Shown here: positions 1 through 6,832 of the stretch, piece after piece
Numbering within the stretch: the first letter of the stretch is position 1
Layout: every line of letters begins with the position of its first letter
From: Candidatus Scatousia excrementipullorum
GTDB lineage: Bacteria; Cyanobacteriota; Vampirovibrionia; Gastranaerophilales; Gastranaerophilaceae
Direction: 5' to 3'
Length of the DNA: 11,460 nucleotides
Assembly: GCA_017694215.1 (NCBI GenBank)
Contig: JADIND010000189.1
Span: 1-11,460, forward strand
Position numbers and translations under genes: made by a program
Notes under the pieces: model-generated
Told to the model about the DNA's origin: nothing
The model's database searches: none
Seen by the model: only the letters and a program-made list of their open reading frames with translations

Positions 1-852
1 CTAAAAAATATGTTAAATAAGCAGGATGCTGCTTTTATTGCCGGTACCGGTGCAAATTCAAAAGTTTATGAAATCCCTTTTCTTGATAAATATGTATTAA
101 AAATTATTAATAATAATGTAAATCTCGAAACTGCAAAACAATATACGGGAAGATTTCCGAATAATATTAATCTTGGACAGCCGGTTTGGCAGCATCCTGA
201 TAATCCGAGGATTTTGTTGTTGAAAAAAATTAACGGAAAACCTCATTCAATTAAAGACTGGTCTAAAACCATGTACAATCCTGAAACAAAAGCTGCAATG
301 AATGTTACAAAAGAGCAGGCAGATAATTATTTTTCACAAATTGCAAAAATTTCTGAAATGCCTCAAGCTGCTTTTGATGATTTGGCAAACCAGATAAAAG
401 TTCTTGACGGGATTTCTAAATTTGATAATGACAATTTTAAAGGTTTTAAAATAGATTCAATTAATCCTAATAATTTAATGGTTGATTATAAGAACAATGA
501 AATGCATATAATCGACTATTTCGGCAAAGAAAACGAACATCATAATACAAATACATATTTGGATATGGTTGCTGTAATAAGCGATTTCCCGCTGCTTCAA
601 GAGTATAAAATCTTGTTAAAACCTGAAGAACAGACTCAGCTTGTTAAATTTTTGAAAACAATTAATGAAAAATGTTTAAAAGCCGGTACAAAAGCCGGTT
701 TATCAACTGACAAAAACGTATTTATGGATTATATTAATGAGGTTCACAGATATTTTAAGCCATTGTCAGCCAAAAAACCTGACGGTTCAGGCGAATATGA
801 AAGATTTTATGATAAAAAGGCTCAGGATCTTTTAGACATTCTAGGCATATAA
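1..852 (+). CDS. Protein-kinase-fold (APH-like) protein, probably 5'-partial
   Basis: The frame is open to the left edge: the three codons before the first ATG (position 10) contain no stop, and those nine bases show no ribosome binding site. The start may therefore lie outside the window. From that ATG there are 280 residues. A glycine-rich loop (GTGANSKVY, residues 12-20) is followed by a strand ending VLKI (29-32) that supplies the likely ATP-binding lysine. A catalytic-loop-like stretch (IDSINPNNLMVD, about 148-159) and IIDYFG, resembling a DFG motif, come about ten residues later. This order fits the aminoglycoside-phosphotransferase/protein-kinase fold. The Asp-to-Asn spacing is one residue longer than in typical APH enzymes, and the usual His or Arg before the Asp is replaced by Ile, so catalysis is uncertain. 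No substrate can be assigned. The stop lies 3 bases from the end of the convergent PLD gene. Confidence 0.6.
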   Translation, partial: LKNMLNKQDAAFIAGTGANSKVYEIPFLDKYVLKIINNNVNLETAKQYTGRFPNNINLGQPVWQHPDNPRILLLKKINGKPHSIKDWSKTMYNPETKAAMNVTKEQADNYFSQIAKISEMPQAAFDDLANQIKVLDGISKFDNDNFKGFKIDSINPNNLMVDYKNNEMHIIDYFGKENEHHNTNTYLDMVAVISDFPLLQEYKILLKPEEQTQLVKFLKTINEKCLKAGTKAGLSTDKNVFMDYINEVHRYFKPLSAKKPDGSGEYERFYDKKAQDLLDILGI

Positions 853-855
853 TTT

Positions 856-2634
856 CTAGCGGCAACCTTCATCGTCAGTATCAATCTTTCCGTCATAATC
901 ATTATCTAATCCGTCTGAACAGGAGCCTATAGATTCTTTGCTTTCTGCAGGCGGATTGAATTTCAGGTACTTATCCGGTATTTTTGCCCAAAGATAGAGA
1001 AAAAATCGTTTATAGAATTTTGCAAGTTTAGAATTTTCCAGAATTATTAAGTTTTCGTCGTTTTTATTTTCACCGCTGTTTGAAAAATTTGCAGAACCGG
1101 CAACAATGAACGTATCATCAATTATTATTGACTTTGAATGCATTTTACCTGCGTAGTTTTCAAGTTTTACCGGAATTCCGGACTGTCTTAACCGTGAAAG
1201 GGTTGAATTTCGAGTTCCAATACTTGTTGCATCCAGTATGATTTTTACGTCAATTCCTTTTTTGTGACTTTCAATTAATGCATTAGTCAGTGGTTTGTGC
1301 GTAATTAAAAATGCCGGAATATAAATATAGTTTTCAGCATTCTTTATAAGGGGAATGACTCCGCTGCTGATACCTTTATCCTGCGGTGAAAAGTATATTT
1401 TTATTTTTGTACCGTCATTTAATAAAATATTATTTCCGGTTATTGTATTTGTTTTAAGTGTATGAAATTTGCCGCCGTACATCTGTTCAAATTCAAGAGC
1501 ATAAAGCCTTGCTGCTTCTGGAGAATTTATAAGAACAATTATATTTTGATTGAAACCTGAAAGTCCGGTCACCGAAAAATTCATTGAACCTGTGTAAACT
1601 GTTTTGTTATCAAATATAATAAATTTATTGTGCATGAGGCTGTTTGTAAGCTTTGAGTTTCCGGCAATAAAATCCGGGCGTTTTTCTGATATTAAGTTTA
1701 AAAGATTTTGAGTTTCAGGGTAATAATTATTACTTGAGGTTTGGGTATCATAAACAATCCTGACCCTGACTCCGCGTTTTATTGCATTTTCTATTGCTGC
1801 TTTAAGTTTAGGAATATCAGCCCAGCCGTATAATGCAATATCTGCGGATTTTTCGGCACAATTAAACAAATTAACCAGTTCCTTGCAGGCTTCATGGCTG
1901 CAATCTCTGTCAGGTTTCATGATTTTTGTGTAATCAGTTAAGATAATTTTAACGGAGCCGTCTGAAATTATGTTTGGTACAGAGGTAATTGTTTTTTTAG
2001 CTTTTACCGTATTTTTCTTTTTTATATGACAGAATTTGCATGGTAATGCTGTTTGCGGCAGGTCTTTGTGTTCAAGTATAACTGCATCAGAGGCTATTCT
2101 GCCGTATTCACATGATAATTTATGATACTTCAGGCTTTTATGGTTAAGTATTGTTAGTTTAAGTTTTTCGGACTGATTTATTATTTCTTTTGACTTTTCT
2201 TTGTTTACAAATGCTCCGTTTGTTATTGCAAAACCGGAAGATTTAAGCATATCAGAATATTTTCCGTCCTCTGTATAAATTTCGGCATATCTGCACTGAG
2301 GTGTATTCTCGTTTGTAAATTTTATTTTTACAAATTTACCTGCAAGTTTCTCCTGTGCAAATTTATCCGCAAGATATCCGATTGAGATTCCCTTATCAAA
2401 GCTTATACTTTTAATTTCATCTTTATATAGCGGAAGATTTGCCGTATAAGAGCTGACATTCGGTATGCATACAGTTTCGTTATCGTCAGCAATATTATTT
2501 CCGTTTAAATCAATGGTAATTTGTGTTGCTGTTTTAATATTCAGAACTTTTTGCCTTTTATTCAAGTTATACAGAAATATTAAAAAAGCACATAACAAAA
2601 TAACTATTATTGTTGCAGTTAATTTTTCTTTCAT
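856..2634 (-). CDS. Membrane-anchored phospholipase D-family protein, two HKD motifs
   Basis: This 592-residue protein has an N-terminal signal anchor (about residues 5-22), placing the rest outside the cytoplasm. Next comes an EF-hand-like loop (D42, N44, N46, E53) and a region about 80-140 resembling the C-terminal half of a staphylococcal-nuclease barrel. The usual YGR motif there reads RYAE, so that barrel looks inactive. An Ada-like zinc knuckle follows (H171, C175, C199, C202). Two PLD catalytic motifs come next: H335-x-K337-x4-D342 with GSMNFS, and H499-x-K501-x4-D506 with GSANFS. A tail with C572, D577, D579, D581, D585, D587 and C591 resembles a Cys-bracketed calcium loop. Double-HKD proteins hydrolyse or transfer phosphodiesters in lipids or nucleic acids. 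The nuclease-like and zinc parts favour a surface nuclease, by inference. The ATG overlaps the upstream TGA by 4 bases, indicating translational coupling; no strong SD is visible. Confidence 0.88.
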   Translation of the reverse strand: MKEKLTATIIVILLCAFLIFLYNLNKRQKVLNIKTATQITIDLNGNNIADDNETVCIPNVSSYTANLPLYKDEIKSISFDKGISIGYLADKFAQEKLAGKFVKIKFTNENTPQCRYAEIYTEDGKYSDMLKSSGFAITNGAFVNKEKSKEIINQSEKLKLTILNHKSLKYHKLSCEYGRIASDAVILEHKDLPQTALPCKFCHIKKKNTVKAKKTITSVPNIISDGSVKIILTDYTKIMKPDRDCSHEACKELVNLFNCAEKSADIALYGWADIPKLKAAIENAIKRGVRVRIVYDTQTSSNNYYPETQNLLNLISEKRPDFIAGNSKLTNSLMHNKFIIFDNKTVYTGSMNFSVTGLSGFNQNIIVLINSPEAARLYALEFEQMYGGKFHTLKTNTITGNNILLNDGTKIKIYFSPQDKGISSGVIPLIKNAENYIYIPAFLITHKPLTNALIESHKKGIDVKIILDATSIGTRNSTLSRLRQSGIPVKLENYAGKMHSKSIIIDDTFIVAGSANFSNSGENKNDENLIILENSKLAKFYKRFFLYLWAKIPDKYLKFNPPAESKESIGSCSDGLDNDYDGKIDTDDEGCR

Positions 2635-3473
2635 ATGTCTTTATGACTGCTAATTTCAAACCCCAGTCTGTATATAGTATCCTGTAATCTCTTGTCAATA
2701 CTCAGATTAAATTCTTCGGTGTGATTATCAATCCTTCCGCCGGGATAATTCTTAGGATGAATAAGACATTCCGTGACTGAAGGGTCTGTTTCTATTACTT
2801 TTAAACCTTCTTCAAGTGTATTAGAGTTCATCATTCCCGTGTAGCAAACTCCTATCAGATAGTCATTTGATTTAAGTCCGTATTTTTTTGCTGTTTTACG
2901 ATTTTGTGAGGTAAAAATTTTCAAAAGCAGGTTTTTTATAATATTCAGTGAATATGCAAAAGTACAGGTTTTCTTTTTATCTTCTACTGAATATAAAATC
3001 TCGTTTTGTGTACGAATATATGGTATGTCATACTCTTTTGCCAGTTTGCAGGTTATTTTAAATATTTGCGGAATAGCGTGGACATGTACATGTGAATCAA
3101 TATGATCCGGTTTCGCAACTTCCGTAACCTTTTCAATTTGTTTCCTGAATTCTTTTTCTATTTGAGATAAAAATTCTTTGTTGCCGGATTTTAAAATTAT
3201 TGAAAGATATCCGTTGTTAAAATTCCCCTCATCATCAGTTAAAAGAGGACAGTGTGTAAGTGATTTGCCTTCAATAATATTTAAGTGAACGCCGAGGCTC
3301 AAATTTTGACATTCCGGTAAAATTTCGTTTACAGCACTTTCAAATGCAGGACCGTTTGCACAAATGCTGGCACCTCTTAAAAAGCCGTTTGAATATCCTA
3401 TCAGCACTGCTCTGTTAAATTCCTGCGACATTCCAAAATCATCAGCATTAAGTATAAATTTTTTATCAGTCAT
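2631..3473 (-). CDS. ChbG/YdjC/HpnK-family carbohydrate deacetylase
   Basis: This 280-residue protein is full length for the family (PF04794), which removes N-acetyl groups from sugars such as chitooligosaccharides, or from glycosylated hopanoids in HpnK. Visible family motifs are NADDFG (residues 9-14, with the D11/D12 pair), GVHLNIIEG (61-69, metal-ligand H63), DHIDSHVHVH (123-132, metal ligand probably H128) and LIHPKNYPGG (238-246) near the C terminus. There is no signal peptide, so it should act in the cytoplasm. It is the first gene of a minus-strand pair with the PLD-family gene and is divergent from a polyprenyl-phosphate glycosyltransferase, which suggests modification of a lipid-linked or envelope sugar. 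An in-frame TAA four codons upstream fixes the ATG as the first start. The best purine-rich SD-like string (GGAG) is about 17 bases away, which is unusually far. Substrate is unknown. Confidence 0.9.
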   Translation of the reverse strand: MTDKKFILNADDFGMSQEFNRAVLIGYSNGFLRGASICANGPAFESAVNEILPECQNLSLGVHLNIIEGKSLTHCPLLTDDEGNFNNGYLSIILKSGNKEFLSQIEKEFRKQIEKVTEVAKPDHIDSHVHVHAIPQIFKITCKLAKEYDIPYIRTQNEILYSVEDKKKTCTFAYSLNIIKNLLLKIFTSQNRKTAKKYGLKSNDYLIGVCYTGMMNSNTLEEGLKVIETDPSVTECLIHPKNYPGGRIDNHTEEFNLSIDKRLQDTIYRLGFEISSHKDI

Positions 3474-3484
3474 AAGATAATTAT

Positions 3485-3512
3485 GTTACTCTCCGTTTTT
3501 CTGTATTATAAT
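3485..3512 (+). promoter_or_regulatory. Sigma70-type promoter for the glycosyltransferase gene
   Basis: A perfect TATAAT at 3507-3512 lies 16 bases downstream of a weak -35-like GTTACT (3485-3490, three of six). The predicted start near 3519 gives a leader of about 35 bases, which contains a good ribosome binding site (AGAGGA, 3541-3546) 7 bases before the ATG. The -10 shares four bases with the minus-strand -10. Confidence 0.5.
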
Positions 3513-3533
3513 AAAAACAGATTTTCACGGCAA
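3505..3533 (-). promoter_or_regulatory. Sigma70-type promoter for the deacetylase-PLD unit
   Basis: On the minus strand, TTGCCG (3528-3533, four of six consensus bases) is separated by exactly 17 bases from a perfect TATAAT (3505-3510). Predicted transcription start is near 3498, giving a leader of about 25 bases before the deacetylase ATG. Its -10 element overlaps the -10 of the divergent promoter. Confidence 0.6.
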
Positions 3534-3553
3534 TTTATTAAGAGGAAATTAAT

Positions 3554-4507
3554 ATGAAAATACCGCAGCTAGCAGTTATTATTCCGTGTTATAATGAAGA
3601 ACTTTGTATAGAGTCAACGGTTAGTAAACTTTTTGAAGTTTTTAAATATTTGATTGACAAAAATAAGATTAAGGCTGACAGTTATATTTATTTAATTGAT
3701 GACGGTTCAACAGATTCAACATGGAGTATTATTGCACAGCTGCATAATAACGATTCAAGAGTTAAAGGGCTAAAGTTTATAAGAAATTACGGCAACCAGA
3801 AGGCTTTGATTGCGGGGCTTGAATCTGTTAACCAAATCGGCTGTGATTGTGTTGTTTCCATTGACGCCGATTTACAGCAGGATGAATGGGCTATAGAAAA
3901 ATTTATTGATAAATATATGGAAGGATACGATATTGTTTCAGGCATAAGAAATGACCGAAACACAGATTCTTTTTTTAAACGTTCCAGTGCGATTTTATTT
4001 TATAGGACAATGAATATTCTCGGTGCGAAAATCCCGATGAACCACTCTGATTACAGGTTAGTCAGCAAAAGAGGTTTGAACGTTATGGAACAGTATCACG
4101 AAAAAGCTTTATTTTTAAGAGGTTTTTTCCATGAAGTCGGTCTAAAGACTGCGTATGTGCATTTTGACGTTAAACCGCGAGCTGCCGGTGTTTCAAAATT
4201 TAATTTTATGAGTTTAACTGCTCTTGCATTGAACGGAATTACTTCATTTTCGGTAGTTCCTTTGAGATTTATTGCAGTGCTTGGTTTTTTTATGGCACTG
4301 TTCGGTTTTGCCGCAGGAGTTGAAGCCGTTGTTGAAAAACTTTTGTATAACAATTCCCCTAACGGGATGGCAACAACAATTATTTTGCTTTGTGTGTTCG
4401 GAGGAACACAGCTTTTCTGTCTGGGAATTATAGGTGAATATGTAGGACAAGTCTACAGAGAAGTTAAAGCAAGACCACGTTATATTAAAGATATTGAACT
4501 TAAATAG
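3554..4507 (+). CDS. GT2-family polyprenyl-phosphate glycosyltransferase (GtrB/ArnC/DPM1-like)
   Basis: This 317-residue protein has the size and layout of bactoprenol glycosyltransferases. The N-terminal GT-A domain opens with VIIPCYNEE (8-16) and carries LIDDGSTDST (47-56) and the metal-binding SIDADLQQ (102-109, D104/D106). Two hydrophobic segments follow at about 233-262 and 272-295, then the family tail GEYVGQVYREVKARPRY (294-310). Such enzymes move a sugar from a nucleotide sugar to undecaprenyl phosphate on the cytoplasmic face, for later flipping and attachment to envelope glycans or lipids. The exact sugar cannot be read from the sequence. AGAGGA 7 bases before the ATG supports the start. 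It is divergent from the sugar deacetylase, from an overlapping promoter, which suggests a shared pathway. The nearby kinase gene is 84 bases downstream and appears to have its own control region. Confidence 0.92.
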   Translation: MKIPQLAVIIPCYNEELCIESTVSKLFEVFKYLIDKNKIKADSYIYLIDDGSTDSTWSIIAQLHNNDSRVKGLKFIRNYGNQKALIAGLESVNQIGCDCVVSIDADLQQDEWAIEKFIDKYMEGYDIVSGIRNDRNTDSFFKRSSAILFYRTMNILGAKIPMNHSDYRLVSKRGLNVMEQYHEKALFLRGFFHEVGLKTAYVHFDVKPRAAGVSKFNFMSLTALALNGITSFSVVPLRFIAVLGFFMALFGFAAGVEAVVEKLLYNNSPNGMATTIILLCVFGGTQLFCLGIIGEYVGQVYREVKARPRYIKDIELK

Positions 4508-4510
4508 GGT

Positions 4511-4557
4511 AATTGTTTAAATATAATTAGTGATATATTGCGACTTTGTAAACAATT
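4511..4557. repeat. 9-bp inverted repeat around a TATAAT box
   Basis: AATTGTTTA (4511-4519) and its exact reverse complement TAAACAATT (4549-4557) are 29 bases apart. The spacer contains a perfect TATAAT (4522-4527) on the plus strand, without a good -35 at normal spacing. The arrangement could be a pair of operator half-sites for a regulator of the downstream two-component genes, or a long-loop hairpin. Its function is inferred only from position. Confidence 0.4.
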
Positions 4558-4571
4558 TGTCGGAAGACAAA
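4556..4571 (+). other. 6-bp hairpin with GGAA tetraloop upstream of kinase gene
   Basis: TTTGTC (4556-4561) and GACAAA (4566-4571) form a perfect 6-bp stem closed by GGAA, a GNRA-type loop. It is followed by A residues rather than T residues on the plus strand, so it is not a standard intrinsic terminator for the glycosyltransferase gene. It may be an operator palindrome or a weak RNA structure in the leader. Confidence 0.35.
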
Positions 4572-4585
4572 AAATAGCTTATTAT
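4557..4585 (+). promoter_or_regulatory. Candidate promoter giving a leaderless kinase mRNA
   Basis: TTGTCG (4557-4562, four of six) and TATTAT (4580-4585, five of six) are 17 bases apart. The predicted start falls at about 4591-4592, on the A of the kinase ATG. No Shine-Dalgarno sequence precedes that ATG, which agrees with leaderless translation, but AT-rich DNA yields such matches easily. The TATAAT at 4522-4527 is a rival -10. Confidence 0.3.
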
Positions 4586-4591
4586 ATAGCT

Positions 4592-6172
4592 ATGAGTAAT
4601 GCTAAAATAGTTATAACCGATGACGAAAAAATTGTCACTTCTGCTTTTAAAACACTTTTAAGGGTTGAAGGTTATAATGATGTAAATTGTTTTAATAATC
4701 CTCTTGATGCTGTTGAATTTCTTAAAAACAATCAGCCCGATATTATTATTTCCGATTTTCTCATGCCTGAAATGAACGGACTGGAATTTTTAAGAAAGGC
4801 TAAAGAATTGTATCCTGAAGTTAGTATGATTTTACTGACAGGATATGCTGACAAAGAAAATGCAATAAAGGCTATTAACGAAATAGGTTTGTACAAATAT
4901 ATCGAAAAACCTTGGGATAATGACGATTTGCTCTTTAATATTCGCAACGGTATTGAAAGAAGTCACCTGTTGAGTGATTTAAGAGATAAAATAAAACAGC
5001 TTGAAGAAGCAAAAAAACAGTTGGAATTATATTCTAATAATCTGGAAAAACTGGTTGCGGAAAGAACTGCAGACTTAACTTTGGCAAACAGTAAATTGTC
5101 AGGAATAATTAATTACTGTGCAGACGGTATCATTATTATTGATTCGGAAGGCAATATTGAGCAGGCAAATCCGGCTTGTGAAAATATGACGGGATTAAGT
5201 GAATCCGCATTACTCAAAAAGAAGTTTCAGGAAATTGCATACCTGAACAATTATACCCCGCATCAGGAAAAAGGCAACGGTATTATCCTCGGACTGGATA
5301 ATGACTCGTCAGAAGTTCTTATTAAAGACTGTTATATTATTAATTCTCTCGGCGGTATGCAAACTCCTGTTGAAATTAATTTTGCTTCGCTTGCAGTTGA
5401 TGATAAGAACAAATTTGTAGGAGTTATACGTGATGTCAGCAAGCATAAAGAAACAGAAAGATTAAGAGATGATTTTATTGCAACGCTTACTCACGATTTG
5501 AGAACCCCGCTGCTTGCGGCAATTCAGACTCTTAAATTTTTCCTTGACGGTTCGCTGGGAGCTGTTGATGAAAAACAGAAAGTTCTTTTATCTACAATGC
5601 TCAAGAGTAATGAAGATTTACTGGGGCTTGTCAACGCATTGCTTGAGGTTTACAGATTTGAAAGCGGTAAGCTTGAATTGTGTAAAACAATCTTCCCTAT
5701 TAAAGATTTGGTTACACAGTGCTATGAAGAATTAAAACCGCTTGCAGAAAATAAGAACATAAATTTTGTATTAAATGCAGATGAAATTGCTGATAAAACT
5801 GAGATTTATGCTGATAAGGCAGAAATTAAAAGGGTTATTATTAATCTTTGCGGTAATGCAGTTAATTATACAAATAAGGACGGAGAAATCGAAATTCTGG
5901 CAAAAGTTCAGTCCGGTGATTTTATATTCTCTGTTTCAGACAACGGCAACGGTATTCCTAAAGAGGATATTCCGAACTTATTTAACAGATTTTCTCAGGG
6001 TACAAGCCGTAAACGTTCTACCGGAACAGGCTTAGGACTTTATTTATCCAGACAGATTGTTGAAGCCCACGGCGGTAAAATCTGGCTGGAAAGCAAATTA
6101 AATAAAGGCAGTGAATTTACTTTTCTTTTAACTAATGTCGTAAAAGAAGAAAGACAGGTTGTAAATGGTTAA
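4592..6172 (+). CDS. REC-PAS sensor histidine kinase, soluble
   Basis: From the ATG at 4592 the protein has 526 residues and no membrane segment. An N-terminal receiver domain (about 4-122) has acidic D10/D11, phosphoacceptor D55 in SDFLMPEMNG, T83 and K106. A helical linker (about 125-168) leads to a PAS domain (about 170-285) ending GVIRDVSKHKE. The kinase core has the H-box THDLRTP (phosphorylated H301), N-box INLCGNAVNYT (N422), G1 SDNGNGIP, F-box FNRF and G2 GTGLGLY. It should autophosphorylate H301 and pass phosphate to a regulator, most simply the NarL-type protein encoded next. The receiver at the front is probably an input from another kinase. A TTG at 4538 could extend the protein by 18 residues, but that stretch lies before the receiver fold and contains the hairpin. 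No SD precedes either start. Confidence 0.93.
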   Translation: MSNAKIVITDDEKIVTSAFKTLLRVEGYNDVNCFNNPLDAVEFLKNNQPDIIISDFLMPEMNGLEFLRKAKELYPEVSMILLTGYADKENAIKAINEIGLYKYIEKPWDNDDLLFNIRNGIERSHLLSDLRDKIKQLEEAKKQLELYSNNLEKLVAERTADLTLANSKLSGIINYCADGIIIIDSEGNIEQANPACENMTGLSESALLKKKFQEIAYLNNYTPHQEKGNGIILGLDNDSSEVLIKDCYIINSLGGMQTPVEINFASLAVDDKNKFVGVIRDVSKHKETERLRDDFIATLTHDLRTPLLAAIQTLKFFLDGSLGAVDEKQKVLLSTMLKSNEDLLGLVNALLEVYRFESGKLELCKTIFPIKDLVTQCYEELKPLAENKNINFVLNADEIADKTEIYADKAEIKRVIINLCGNAVNYTNKDGEIEILAKVQSGDFIFSVSDNGNGIPKEDIPNLFNRFSQGTSRKRSTGTGLGLYLSRQIVEAHGGKIWLESKLNKGSEFTFLLTNVVKEERQVVNG

Positions 6173-6830
6173 GGTACTTATTATCGAAGATCAGGATATG
6201 GCAAGAGTTGCACTTTCTGTAGTGTTAAGTAAAAATCCGGATATACAAATTGCGGATATGGCAACTGACGGGCAGGAAGGGGTTGATAAAGCTCTTGAAT
6301 TGAAGCCTGATTTGGTCATTATGGATATCGGTTTGCCTACCATCGACGGAATAGAGGCAACAAGACTTATAAAAGAAAAAGCTCCTGATATAAGAGTTTT
6401 GATGTATACGTCACGAGAAACTGAAAATGACATTTTTGATGCATTTCAGGCAGGTGCTGACGGGTATATTACAAAAGGTGCAACAGTTGAGCAGACAATT
6501 TCAGCAGTTCTTGCGGTCAGTGAAGGAACAGGCTGGCTTGACCCTGCTATAGCAAAAGTAGTTTTAACTAATATAAAAAGAACCAATCCGTCAGAGGGCA
6601 GACGCGGAGAAATAAATTACAAACTCGGGAAAAATTTATACGGGCTTACCGAACGCGAAATGGATGTGCTTGCTCTTATAGTCGACGGGCTTACAAATCC
6701 GCAGATTGCCGATAAACTTTGCATTACTATATCTACTACAAAAACGCATGTTCACAGCATTCTGCAAAAACTCTACGTAAGAACCCGTGCAAAAGCAACA
6801 GCAATGGCTATGAAAGAGGGTCTTGTCTAA
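6165..6830 (+). CDS. NarL/LuxR-family response regulator
   Basis: This 221-residue protein is the normal length for the family. The receiver domain (1-120) has E8/D9, phosphoacceptor D54 in VIMDIGLPTIDG, T82 and K104. The C-terminal LuxR-type helix-turn-helix (about 158-215) begins GLTEREMDVLALI, continues GLTNPQIADKL and has the recognition-helix region STTKTHVHSILQKL. It should bind DNA as a phosphorylation-controlled transcription regulator. Its ATG lies inside the end of the kinase gene (8-base overlap), so the two are likely co-translated and form a cognate pair. Only a weak AGG (6156-6158) sits in SD position, consistent with coupling. The next gene begins 2 bases after its stop. Target promoters are unknown; the inverted repeat before the kinase gene is a candidate autoregulatory site. 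Confidence 0.93.
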   Translation: MVKVLIIEDQDMARVALSVVLSKNPDIQIADMATDGQEGVDKALELKPDLVIMDIGLPTIDGIEATRLIKEKAPDIRVLMYTSRETENDIFDAFQAGADGYITKGATVEQTISAVLAVSEGTGWLDPAIAKVVLTNIKRTNPSEGRRGEINYKLGKNLYGLTEREMDVLALIVDGLTNPQIADKLCITISTTKTHVHSILQKLYVRTRAKATAMAMKEGLV

Positions 6831-6832
6831 AT

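Noticed and set aside
839..859. TTCTAG direct repeat at the end of the kinase-fold gene
   Set aside because: It is only 6 bases, spans coding ends, and nothing suggests an attachment site or mobile element.
6719..6832. Upstream in-frame start for the exported protein
   Set aside because: It would overlap the response regulator by over 100 bases and place 38 unrelated residues before a clear signal peptide beginning at 6833.
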